Assembly (NCBI GenBank): GCA_000507305.1
Contig: DF239304.1
Coordinates: 124,001 to 188,000 of the forward strand
DNA from: Breviolum minutum Mf 1.05b.01
Lineage: Eukaryota; Sar; Dinophyceae; Suessiales; Symbiodiniaceae
Direction: 5' to 3'
DNA: 64,000 bases
Below the pieces are notes generated by a model. It did no database searches. It was not told the DNA's origin and was given only the letters and a program-made list of their open reading frames with translations. Shown here piece by piece: positions 25,151 through 35,793 of the stretch. The position numbers and the translations under genes are program-made. Positions within the stretch are counted from its first letter, which is position 1. Each line of letters begins with the position of its first letter.

Positions 25151-25571
25151 ATTGTTTGTTGGTTTGCTCTATGGGTGAATTGAAGTCAGTGGGGGCAATC
25201 AAACAGCTGAAGGAACCAAGAAAAGAAAATTCAAAAGCAGATTTAGGGCCAACCCAAGGTTCACAAGGTTTGACAAGTGCCAATTTCCTACAGTAATGAA
25301 ATGGAAATTGGGGAAATTGGCTTCATTGTGCCTCAGCCCTAAGCAGCCAAGATTCCTTTATTCGTTGAAGCCCCAGGCCCAGATTCACCAGTCAATGATG
25401 ACTTCATATGATGTTGACTAGGTATGAACAAGGTATGAACAGGTCAGATGATGTACATAGTGTTACATAGCCAGTATCATGATGTACCATGTGCATCTTA
25501 AACATCTTAAATGTCACTACGTTGTCCTTCAGTTTGTTGTGTGCTCAAATCCTCGAAAGTGAGGTTCAGAG

Positions 25572-25682
25572 CCGCAAGCCAATGAGACAGAGGAGCAAGC
25601 AGAAGGCCGACGACAAGCGCGGCTACTGAGAGACTTGGTCTTCCGTTTCAGGTTCCAGAAAAGTCACGAAAGTAATACTTGA
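25572..25682 (+). CDS. Candidate exon rich in Glu/Gln/Arg
   Basis: After CAGAG at 25567-25571 the frame gives a charged helical segment (ANETEEQAEGRRQARLLRDL) with a possible GT donor after TTTCAG near 25650, otherwise a stop at 25680-25682. A second frame is also open for 20 codons. It may belong to the 5' part of the EF-hand gene; phase could not be chained. Confidence 0.3.
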   Translation, partial: PQANETEEQAEGRRQARLLRDLVFRFRFQKSHESNT

Positions 25683-26769
25683 AAATTATGAAGGATTGAT
25701 TCTGTGTGATTGTCATTCATTTTCTTAAGACAAGGAATGCATGGACCCACACATATAGATATTGAAAGGCATGTCAACAATTCTGACTGCGTGATTTAGT
25801 GTGTCAGCATGCACCCCATGTTGCCAGCTTCCACCATGCCTGTTGAAAGGAAAGATGTTGGTCGAGTTGGAAGGGTCATGCCTAAAAGCATGGAGATGCT
25901 CGGTGTGAAGTAAAATTGGCCAGAAATTGGGATTTCCAATGTGTATTTTCTGCGGAAAAAATTGATGAATCATGGGATTTTTCTTTGGCATTGATGAACA
26001 CTTTGAGGAGAGCGACAACTAGTTTACTGAAAACATATTTCCCCTTTTTGGCAATTTTTTGCCGGTTTATGATTTTGCGATCTCATTTTGTGTATGGCAC
26101 TAGTTCTGCATTATGTTGATGTGGCATTTTTGTAGATTTGCAGTGAAGGGGATCCATATAAATACCTTTCACTAGAGCATGTGCGCCAAAAATACTTTCG
26201 CCAGATGATCAGATGTGACATCTTCTGGCAAGTTGGCGGGGTAGCGGTCGCTTCAACTTCCCATTCGGCTATGGTCAATGGCCGTTTCAATTTCTAAAAA
26301 TTGGCAAGATTGTGGGTGGTGCCAGGGTTATTTCACACACATATATCAGATAGACTTGCTAAAAAGATGGAGATTTTCAAAAACAAAAAAAACAGTGTGG
26401 TATTCAATGAAAACACCTTCCCGAGGACGAAAGTGGTTGTAGCAACCTACAGCTAAATGTCCCCTCATGACACAAGTAGTATTTTTGCTGTCTAGTAATG
26501 AGGGTGGATGCAGTTTAGTTATGAACTCACAGAGATTTTGCCGTATATGTTAGATATTTTTTGACACCATTTTTCCAATGGACATGAAATGCAACATCTT
26601 CATATTCATGCAAAATGTCTAACAATGTCCAATGCCGCTAGTGATTCTAGCTTGACATGACGACTTAACAAAGATAAAAAACATGGCATTACAGCGCAGT
26701 TGCCATGGGTAGCAGGAAATATGCCCAAATTTTTCACGCATGGTCCCTTTGTTATCCGGTAATTACCAG

Positions 26770-27556
26770 GAAAGTTCTTCGAGACTGGAGATGATGGTGG
26801 GCGAATCAACGAGTGTTTTGGTTTTGATGATGGAAAGTCGGGAAGCGTAGTGATATGTATGGTGGTGCTACGGCGCCCGAGATGTACAGAAGTGAGTGTG
26901 TTTCGCAATTTTTAAGTGTCCATGTTGCTTTCACTTTGTTTTGGAAAGTGAATACGATTGATGTTTCGCAGGGCCTCAATTTCCAATTAAAAGTTGGATT
27001 CTGACAAACAAGCCTCACAAAGCAGACTGTTTTATTTTGGCTTCAATCTTAGGGATGTATATCAATCTATGGGATGTGCACCACTTTTTGTTTGCTTAAG
27101 CTTCCTGCACTTTAGGGGCCACAACTGCGTTTTGAAGCTAGTCAGCTGAGTAGCTAACCCTTAGGACCACTTTGGTAGGTTCGTTCTGTTTGGGGTCAAC
27201 TGCATGTCAAGCAGTGAGTTCTGGATTCTGAATGGTCAGGTTTCAGTTCGTGCGTATGTGCCGGCAGATCCGTTACTTGGATCAATTGAAGATGATAGAT
27301 GTGGTTTCTACATGTTTCTACTGAGCGTCTCATTGAATGGCAGGTTTGTGGCTCTTGTGGGTTTTCATGTGATGAGGGAAAAAGTAGAAAAAAGTGACGA
27401 TGAGTGTGGTGATGACAACAATGATGCAACTCATGTTGTTCATGATGAGGATGGTGATGATGATGTTGTTGATGATGAATGATGTTGATTATGTTGATGA
27501 TGATGACGATGACGATGATGACGAAACACTGCTGCTGCTGATGATGATGATCATGA

Positions 27557-27591
<35 letters not shown>

Positions 27592-30500
27592 TTGTTGTTG
27601 TTGTTGCTGTTGATGATGGTCATGACCCGTACTGCACTAATTCCTGCAATATTGTGTTGTTCTATTGTTATTTTTTCATTCATATGTTTACAAGTTCTTT
27701 GCTTCATTGAAAGCAGGAACAATATGAGCATGAGTGGAAGTAGCAGTAGTAAGGAACTAGTAGAAACTTCTCATACTTATCATTATCAGGTTGGCTTTTC
27801 AAACCATAGGCCAAACATGTCTAATTTCCCTTTTTTGCATGATGTACAGGACCAACCACATCCAACCACATCTTTGCCGTTCCATGACAAGTTTTCTCAA
27901 CACTATCCGAGTTCCCAAAGTTGATTCAAAACCACCACCCCCATCGTTTTTTTCGGGGGGTCGCCCAGTAGAGGGAAAAGAAAAAACACCACAACTAAAC
28001 ACATGCTGTTAAGTTTGGCACCCTTATGCCTAAAAGATTTTTCATAGGGAACATAGGAACATGATAAAAAGACATGGCTTAGGTAACCCATGGGGTATCC
28101 CTTAAGCCCCTCCAACCCTGATCTCAGCAGCTTCTCGTTTACCGGATCTGCCAAGGTTTTCCAGCAGATCCAGTACTTGTCTTCCGCTACTTGGATGATG
28201 ATGCCTCTGGAGAGCTCACCTTAGAGGAAACGTCCTGCCAGACATTTCAACGGCTTTGAAAATAATTCCACACATCTGCAAATATGTTGGTAAATATGGG
28301 GGTTTCCTAAAATGGTGGAACCAAACAGCCATTGGTTTTCCTACTAAAGATGATCATTTTGGGGTGTTTTGGGGGTACCACCATTTTAGGAAACACCCAT
28401 ATCTACAAAATATTACAGCATGATTGATGTTTGTCAAAAGAATAACGACGATGTGTGTGGATTTGGTGTCTTCGCAACATAATGAATGTACTATTTGACA
28501 ATATTTGACATTTGATTGGTTGACCGTTTGGGGGTTCTTTGGAGGAGCTGGACCAAGAAGGGAATGACATTTGGGCCACCTTTGTCGAATGGTCCGCGCA
28601 CCTTGGACTGTTTAGCTTCAACAATAGGAATCCTTGGGTCCTTCTGGATCCATGGTTTGAATGCAGTCATTTCACACTGATACACTGCAAATTGAAACAA
28701 GGTGAGATGACTACAATAGGTCCATATATCCATATGTTTTATGCTGTTTATTTCATCAACAGCACGACCTTCCTGGATGTGTTTCGGCTATTTCATGAAG
28801 TCCTTTGTTAAACATGACTAGAAGTTGTGCTTGGATATCCTCTTCGCACCTTGAGGGTGACCAGAAAGAAATGATTTCGTTGCTGTACGGTACCCTTTAC
28901 GCTTCGCCCAGCAGCCTGAAATTTGTTGATCATTTTGTCTTTTGAACGCAGAATGCTGGCGTTCTTGTTGCTAGCTGCAATGCTGGTGTCCTTATCCTAG
29001 GGCCTATGCCACAAACATGTCCATATATATACCAAAAATCGTGGCCTCTTGGTACTTCAGGCAAAGCTTCAGCGGAGCCAATGATTTTATTCAGAAGATG
29101 TTGCCAAAGAATGCGACAGAAAAGAAGGTAAACGCTGCAGAATTTGAAGAAGGACTTGTTACTTGGATTCACTCGGTAGATGAACACACATGACCCTTTT
29201 GGTCGAGCATCCCCAGTAGCAAGTTTGCCTATAAAATTTTTAGGAAGAGGGGAGCCTACAGAGGCAAAAAGGTCAAGGAAATGAAACAAAATGGATATGC
29301 TGGCTCCAAATAGAGTTTTTCCCATCTTTTCTCAACCTTTCACTAGCTGGCTGGGAAAGTTTTGCGTTCAATCACTTTGTTTTCATTTTGGGACAATCTT
29401 TTGACAGCGGTGGTGCCAACTCTCTGTCTCATAGTGCTTCCATTTCTCTTCCTGGCACAGTGCATCAACATTCCTATGACATCCAACAAAAGCCGGGTGA
29501 CCATTTCTCCGCAACAAACATGTTTCCCGGATTTTGCATTGGCAAGAGCCATCATTTGCATTGAATCAAATCCAGCTCCATAGCTTTAAAGACAACATTT
29601 TTTTGGTCGTGTGCTGGAAACCCCTGCTAATTACACAAACGTTGTAGAGAAACAAGTCAGATGTGAGAAGAAAGCTGGACAATTCAACAAACATGAAAAT
29701 TCCAGTTGCAGAAGTCCAAGGTTTCAAAGGTTTCTATGTTTATTATGTTTTCAATTAGCTACTTATGCTGGGCGTGTTGAATCCGAGGTCAAATTTGGTT
29801 GGACACATGGCAACTGTCAAATGCTCTTCCAGGCAAATTGCCTGAGGCCAAATGAGGAAACCATTGACGTGTGCCTTGGAGCCATTGGGGTTGGCCTTGG
29901 GATGTTTTACTCCCTGGAAATTTCACATAGAGATGAAAAAAAGAGGTGTTTTTGTTTAAAAAGTATTTCCAATAGAAATCTCCTTTTTCCAATCTTTTTG
30001 CAGGGATCCAGTTTCAGCCTTGCAGGTTTGTAATTGTTTGCAATCCTAAGCGAAGAGAAAGAAGGGGTGTTGTTCTTCAGATGTTGTGTGATCTTTTTTC
30101 AGGCACAGGTTCTTGGATTCCATAAAGAATATATATATAGGGTTTACATGGTTTTACTAATGCATGGTTGCCAAGATAAACAGCTGCATGTCTATGAAGC
30201 CAGGAATTGATTGAGGATAGGCCCAGAAGCTGGAGACAATGAGCGGTCACACAATGAGGAGGTAAAGAGATTCTGAGTTACCATGCAATTATAGGCTGTA
30301 TACATATCCATTTGGCACCCCAGTATCAAATAGCTTGAAAGGCTGGGAACTAGAGTTGTTAGTCTGATTTGGATGCTTTTCAAGTACTGTCCTTGGAAGA
30401 ACAACCGTTGGGTGTTTCACAAATGTGGATTTTCTGTTGGGACTGTGAACAAGCTGGAAACCCAACCCCTCTACAAGTTCAATGGGTATCCATCAACCCT

Positions 30501-33500
30501 CCAGGTTCTAAGTTTAGTGGCTGAGGTCAGACCTAAAGTGGTTGGATGTGCAAGCAAAACGAGCCAAGATCAAACGTACCTTGGTGGACTTTCATGCAGG
30601 ATGTGCATGGCGAGCATCATGAAAGATGAAGAAGTATATAGTGGTAGTGATAGTAGCAGCAGAAACGGCAGGGGTCGCACTTGTTGTGGTTGTGGTGTAT
30701 TGTGGTGTTCTTGGTCCTCGGTGAGTGAAGGATTTTGGAATTCTGATATGTATGTTTCCTTCACATGGCGTACAATTCATTTGGCTGACCAGCTGACACG
30801 GATTTTTTTGTTGTCTCACGAACCATCCAACCATCCGTCATCCCAATCTCCTTTGTGACCTTGTCTCAGATCATGTCGGGGCTACCCGGCTACTGGACTC
30901 GTAGCCAAGGAACTGCCCGACAACGTGCCATGAAAGATAAGAAGACAAAAACCAATGACAGCAAGTCGATCCAAGAAACCATGGTGGATGCTTGGAAAGA
31001 AAAAACTTCTGACAAAATGATAGAAAAAATATGGATGTTTCCGAAAATAGTGCTACCCCCAAATCATCCATCTTAATAGGGTTTTGCACTGTAAACAATC
31101 CATTTTGGGGTACCCCTATTTTTGGAAACACTCATACGAAGCAATGCCAAAGTTCATTCACTATTTAGAATTTCCAGTTGCAGTGGCCAAGGCTAGGGCA
31201 TGCTTGACGGGTTCCATGTTTGATACCCATCAAACCTCCAACACCTCAGTATCAGAAAGCTCTGGATTTTCTGGAGATACCATCAATAACCCTCAACTCA
31301 CCAAAACAAAACATCAGAAAACGACTTTCAACAAAACACATATTCATCATATTGCAAAAATCATATTTTACCTATACATCCATGGTATAGGTCATATAGA
31401 CCATTAGATCTCAATCTCTCCATCTCCGACCTTTTTGCGAAGGACTTCAAAGACAAATTGAAACGTTCCTATGGCAACTTCCTTCGTGCCTGGCGTTTAG
31501 CTTTGAGTCCTACCGACTCGGTGACCATCAGCCGCACCCAATTTTTAACGGCCTGCTCCAACCTGGGTTTCAAAGATGCAGCCAAGGTGGTGGGTGGAGT
31601 TGAACCGGCCTTTTTTTGTTTAAAGGAAGAAACTATAGGGTGAAAAGGATGGAGGTGGTGTTTATTTGTTGGGAAACATGATGAAGACATGGTGTTTTAT
31701 TTTTGTTTCTTGGGGAATGATTATAATATTTAGACATTCAGTTGATGCTTACGGTAATGCTTGTTGTTTTTGATTGGTTGTTTTCCACAGATTCCCTGTT
31801 GTTGCATTTTTGGAACCAATAGGTATCGCTATAGGTGTCCTTGGTGTCCTCAGTTGTGCAGATCTCCCATAGGGTCGTTCAGTAAATATATCTATGCTAG
31901 CCTAGATGTAGCAGCCGAAGCAACCTTGAGAATGATGATCATAGAAGTGTATTTTCGTAGTTCAGGTAGGCATGTGGAAAGCTTTGCTTCTTTGCCACAT
32001 CATTCCTCCTCGGGTATTTTATTTGATATATGCGGATGTTTAGCCAGATGCCCAGAAAGAAGCTGCCCCAATTTTCTTCGTCTTGGAGGTCAAATCCTCA
32101 TATTTTATCAGGGGAGCTTCCGGGAATTATACTATATATAAGAAAGGAGCATCCACCTACTGGCAACCAGCAACCACTGATACATAAACAAAAGGCCCTG
32201 GTGGTTTCTGACTAATTTACATTTAGGTTGTAATTATATAATATGCCCCTCAAACAAGCAGACACTTCAACTATGATCAATCAACCAGGTGCTTTGGCGA
32301 GCCTTTGGGCTGGACGAGTTGAGCCCAGTGTCTTTAGATTTTTTGGATCCTGAAACTGCTGAGGCGGTCGTTTTTGTTGATTTTTTTGTTGGTAGTTTCT
32401 TTGGCACGCTTTAGATTGTCGGTGTGTATGTGTGCCTTTTGAGAATCTGACTCTAACGTTTGGATTGTTGAGATTCTTTGATGTTATTGTTTTTTTTCCA
32501 GCAGTTGAAGGTGCTGGCTCGATTTCAACGTTTGGTGCAAGGACTTGGTGGTGTGCAGGTGGCGGCCACCGTTCAAGGGAGGAGAAGCATGGAGGATGCA
32601 AATATGGGTAGGTTGACAGGTAGATCATAACTCACTCGTTGTATTATCTTTACGTATGCTACCGTGTGATCCCTAAGTCGCAGACGTGGATTTCAGTAGG
32701 ATCCCTAATTTGCCCCTCACAACTGAAGAATCGCAAATCAAAAATCGACTGATGAGCAATGAGCAAAGCCGTTGGAGCCTGACAGAAGGTCTAGTATGGT
32801 CTAGCAGCATTACAGCAGCCAAGCTCCGACATGGAGCCTGAAAATGATGATTTCCAAAAGGAATCTCCTTTTCCAGGGGCTGATTTTCAGCTTCCGGGCT
32901 AGAAGCTTCAGGGGTGTAAGATCTTTCAGCATTTCTTTACGCGATTTTTTCCTATGACAGGCTGCTTGGAGGGTCTTCGACAAGAAAGACGTGAAGCGTG
33001 TGAAGATGCCGGAGTTCATTGAAACCATGACCCTTGACGGCGGTAGGTAAACCAGGACGGCAATATATTGAAACAATAAACATCAAGAGAAGAGAAAGGG
33101 CCCAGGGATAGTGGAACATCTTTTGAAAAGACCAATGCTGAAAACAATTCAGAAGAAACGTTACTGCTGCAGGATCTCTTCCAATCACAGATCCGACTTT
33201 TGAAAGATTGACAGATTTTGAGCTGCCACAATTTGTGTTTCTTCCTTCAAGTAGGACTCAGCCTGACCTAAGGAAAACCTTGGAACCCAACTTACCTGCA
33301 AAGCAGCTGTTCAACGGTATCTGGGTCTTGGGGGTTCTGGTGCGTATTTTTCATGGACGTTGAACCTACAGAATGTTATTTTGCAACCAAGACGGGTGAC
33401 ATTGCTTCCCCGGCAGCTTTCGTCCTAAGCTTCTCACCCATATCAATGGCGAATTTGTGTTTCGCTTAAATCGGCTTTAAATTTTCAAAGCATACTGTTG

Positions 33501-34614
33501 TGATCTGTTCTGTATAGTTGATGCTGCAAATGGATACACACTCGAGCTATCTCAAGCTATATAGCTTTATTGCAGATCTCCTTGCCTTTCCTGCGCCGTC
33601 AAGCCGATATCCCTTGAAGTAATTGACTGCTTTGTAACGGAACTGGGACAACTCTTGAAGGACCGTAGTTTTAATGTCGAACAATTTTTGTTGCTTAATG
33701 TGGCCAGAGGCTTGGACACCAATGGTGATGGACGCCTGGCGGTCGAAGACTTCAAGTTCTTGGAGAAGTGGAAGCTCCCAGAATTCCTTACGGCCAAACC
33801 CAGTGAGGAAGCAAAGGAAGATGTAAAGAGGCATCTCTTGCACGTGTCCCGGCAAGTTTTTGAAGAACCTGAAACTTTCTGAAACATTAGGCCATCAAGG
33901 GCAGGCTATTTGGCAGAGGTCGCAGAAGTTCATACTCCTAGAAGATGCAGTCGTTTCGGCCTGGCATCGCAAATGGTTAAAATTCGGGCAAGCATTAACT
34001 TCACAAGGTCTCCAGGTCTCATCAGTCATCAGGCACAATAAATAACAGTTTTTGAACTTCATCAATAGCTTTCAACTTTTGGATGCTTTCCATTCTGCCT
34101 TGAGGTTTACAAGAGCTACTTGAAAGCTTGGCGTTCGGTCCTGGATATGGACAGTTCCAATCGATGCACCTGGACTGAATTCCAAGCAGCCTGTCGAAAG
34201 ATTGGCGCCTTGGATGGCAATTATATAAGTGTCTCTTCCAATGGCTACGAAGTCGAACTTTGTGCCTTGAGACTTCCCTTGACCAAGAAGATGGAAAGAG
34301 GCATATATAGGGTTGAATGATTTTGAAGAATGTTTCCATGATGTGATTACCCCCTGCATTTTTTCGTAGCCTTGTGGTCCATTTTGGGTCCTTTGGTCAG
34401 CTGAGAAGCTCCTGTTGCCCAAGGGTCCAGGTTCGCATCAGTTATACAAGTTATACAACGTAGTGGCATTGAATTGTATTGACATTGCATGCCATAGTTT
34501 TGTTGATCGATTTGTTTCTCTTGCTACAGGCTTCATGGGGGATGTGGCTGGGGCTTGGCGAGCGCTGGATTCCGACTTGTCTGGAAGCATCACACTGCAA
34601 GAGGTTGACAAGGA
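26770..34614 (+). CDS. Large EF-hand calcium-binding protein, exons upstream of the copia insertion
   Basis: Exons: 26770-26891, 27247-27300, about 28167-28226, 28545-28609, 29061-29175, 30870-30960, 31408-31586, 32961-33042, 33173-33316, 33620-33855, 34105-34204 and 34530-34614. From 28545 onward every junction closes in codon phase. EF-hand loops are visible as DDDASGELTLEE (28193-28226), DTNGDGRLAVED (33717-33752), DMDSSNRCTWTE (34147-34182) and DSDLSGSITLQE (34569-34604). Weaker, probably non-binding repeats lie between them, for example AWRVFDKK. The recurring AW-R-x-x-L-D pattern followed by W/F-K-x-W segments matches a multi-EF-hand family I associate with dinoflagellates. Role: calcium-dependent sensing or scaffolding, site in the cell unknown. 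Introns 28227-28544 (GA donor), 30961-31407 (GC) and 34205-34529 (GC) are non-canonical. The 27300 to 28167 junction and the 5' end are uncertain. Confidence 0.78.
27400..27616. repeat. GAT/TTG trinucleotide microsatellite
   Basis: Long imperfect runs of GAT (about 27400-27590) ending in GTT units. The Met/Asp-rich reading frames across it are artefacts. It lies in an intron of the EF-hand gene model. Confidence 0.9.
28295..28401. mobile_element. MITE-like element, copy 1
   Basis: Terminal inverted repeats of about 24 bases with one mismatch (TATGGGGGTTTCCTAAAATG at the left; right arm ends CCATTTTAGGAAACACCCATA). Total about 107 bp, no coding capacity. It sits inside the GA-AG intron 28227-28544 of the EF-hand gene. 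Confidence 0.75.
31030..31135. mobile_element. MITE-like element, copy 2 of the same family
   Basis: Left arm ATGGATGTTTCCGAAAATAG and right arm CTATTTTTGGAAACACTCAT are imperfect inverted repeats about 35 bases long, extending into CTACCCCCAAATCATCC and its counterpart. The GTTTCC-x-AAAAT core and GG-TACC block match copy 1 at 28295. It lies in the intron 30961-31407 of the EF-hand gene. Confidence 0.72.
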
Positions 34615-34675
34615 GTTCCTCGGAGTCATTTTGCAGCGTGCACCTGCATGCAGGATCATGCAGGCATATACAAGG

Positions 34676-34809
34676 TGACAATTCAGTAGGGGTGCCCTAC
34701 CTAGGGCAACACTGCGGCTCATTCGCCTCTTTTGCACCTCCTTGTGCCGAAATGGTCCGCTGTCAGTCAAGACATGATGACCCCTGTGGTCAGAAGCACT
34801 GAAATTACA
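34676..34809 (-). repeat. 3' LTR of the copia element (left end on +)
   Basis: 134 bp, TG...CA on the element strand (TGTAATTTC ... GAATTGTCA). Matches the LTR at 41788-41921 at every position but one. The sequence inside it (34810-34817) reads GAGGA-type purines on the minus strand, a short polypurine tract for plus-strand priming. Confidence 0.95.
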
Positions 34810-34920
34810 CTCCTCAAAAACTATAAGATTTTCTTTCTGTCCAAGAAAGAAAAATCAAGAGGAAAATCAACAAGAGCCACTCCCGACCCTTGAGACCTCT
34901 TCCGCCTTGCGATCAGGGCA

Positions 34921-35493
34921 TCACTTAAAGCGACGCGCATCGGTAGATCCTGGATAGTAGGAACGCACAGGTGAGCTCTGACGCATCTTCCTCACATAAG
35001 CTCCGAGATCTTTGGCCTTCACAGAAGTTCCATTGTAGTTGGAGCACCATTCGAGATAGTTCTTCATGCCCCTGTCGGTCTTGGCCAAATTCCACATCTC
35101 GATGTAGGAGTAGCCAAAGGAAAGATACTTGGGCAACTCGCAAACGTTGCTTCCCCATTCATCCATCGACTTGATTCCCAACGGAAGGCCAGCTTGGGCT
35201 GCAACTCCGGCAGTTGAGCCAGAGGGCATCATAGGAGTCTGCGATGTTGGTGGAAGGCTCACAGCATCCCACTCATTGAATTGGGACTCTGCATCAAAGT
35301 CACTGGCATCCAAGATCTCACTGGGTGCACGACGCTTCGAAGCATCGCTCATGGTGCCAGTGGTTCCAGGATAGCCTTCAGACTCGGCCAAATTCATCAC
35401 TTCTTTGAGCAGTCCGGACTTACGAAGAGCATCCAAAGCTTCCACGGCGTGCTGCGAAGGAGCACCGGTCTTCTGCTGCTTTTGAGAAGACAT
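34921..35493 (-). CDS. Extra ORF downstream of pol in the copia element
   Basis: 190 codons from the ATG at 35493 (MSSQKQQKTG start); an in-frame ATG at 35622 would add 43 residues, which look less like protein. It lies about 300 bases after the pol stop and before the 3' LTR, on the element strand. The N-terminal half is polar, acidic and Ser/Pro-rich. The C-terminal half has the pattern LSFGYSYIEMW...NYLEWCSNY...DLGAYVRKM, resembling the small helical domain FG-x-Y-x-G-K...D-P-x-Y-L-x-W found at the ends of some exonucleases and helicases. That similarity is by eye only. It could be a nucleic-acid-binding accessory protein. It is intact, which argues that it is used. Copia elements usually end after RNase H. 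Confidence 0.7.
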   Translation of the reverse strand: MSSQKQQKTGAPSQHAVEALDALRKSGLLKEVMNLAESEGYPGTTGTMSDASKRRAPSEILDASDFDAESQFNEWDAVSLPPTSQTPMMPSGSTAGVAAQAGLPLGIKSMDEWGSNVCELPKYLSFGYSYIEMWNLAKTDRGMKNYLEWCSNYNGTSVKAKDLGAYVRKMRQSSPVRSYYPGSTDARRFK

Positions 35494-35793
35494 GATCACA
35501 AGAAATTGACAGAGCACACTCAATAGTGTGACGTGGGGAGTGCAAACACGATGATGCTTCTTTGAGAACAGAGGATATTCAGGAACAAGAGGATTGGACA
35601 TGTCACATGCGGATACCATCAAGATTCATTATCACGACAGGTGTCAATGCTTGCATTGACTTGATTCCCAAAACATGCTGAAGTAACAATGCTCACATTA
35701 TTATTTCAGACTACCCAACCAAAAACACAATGATCTCAAGAGGATATTGTGGTACACAAAACTGGACTATGAATTCCAAACCTTGCTATGCGG

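Noticed and set aside
27394-27924. 176-codon Met/Asp/Leu-rich + ORF.
   Set aside because: Most of it is a GAT/TTG microsatellite, and it sits in an intron of the EF-hand model.
34671-34677. Target duplication CAAGG plus the LTR T recreates a CAAG|GTGA splice donor, as if the element had inserted exactly at an exon end.
   Set aside because: The exon ends 57 bases earlier, at 34614, where AAGGA|GTTCCT joins in exact phase to 42241. The site is therefore inside the intron and the resemblance is chance.
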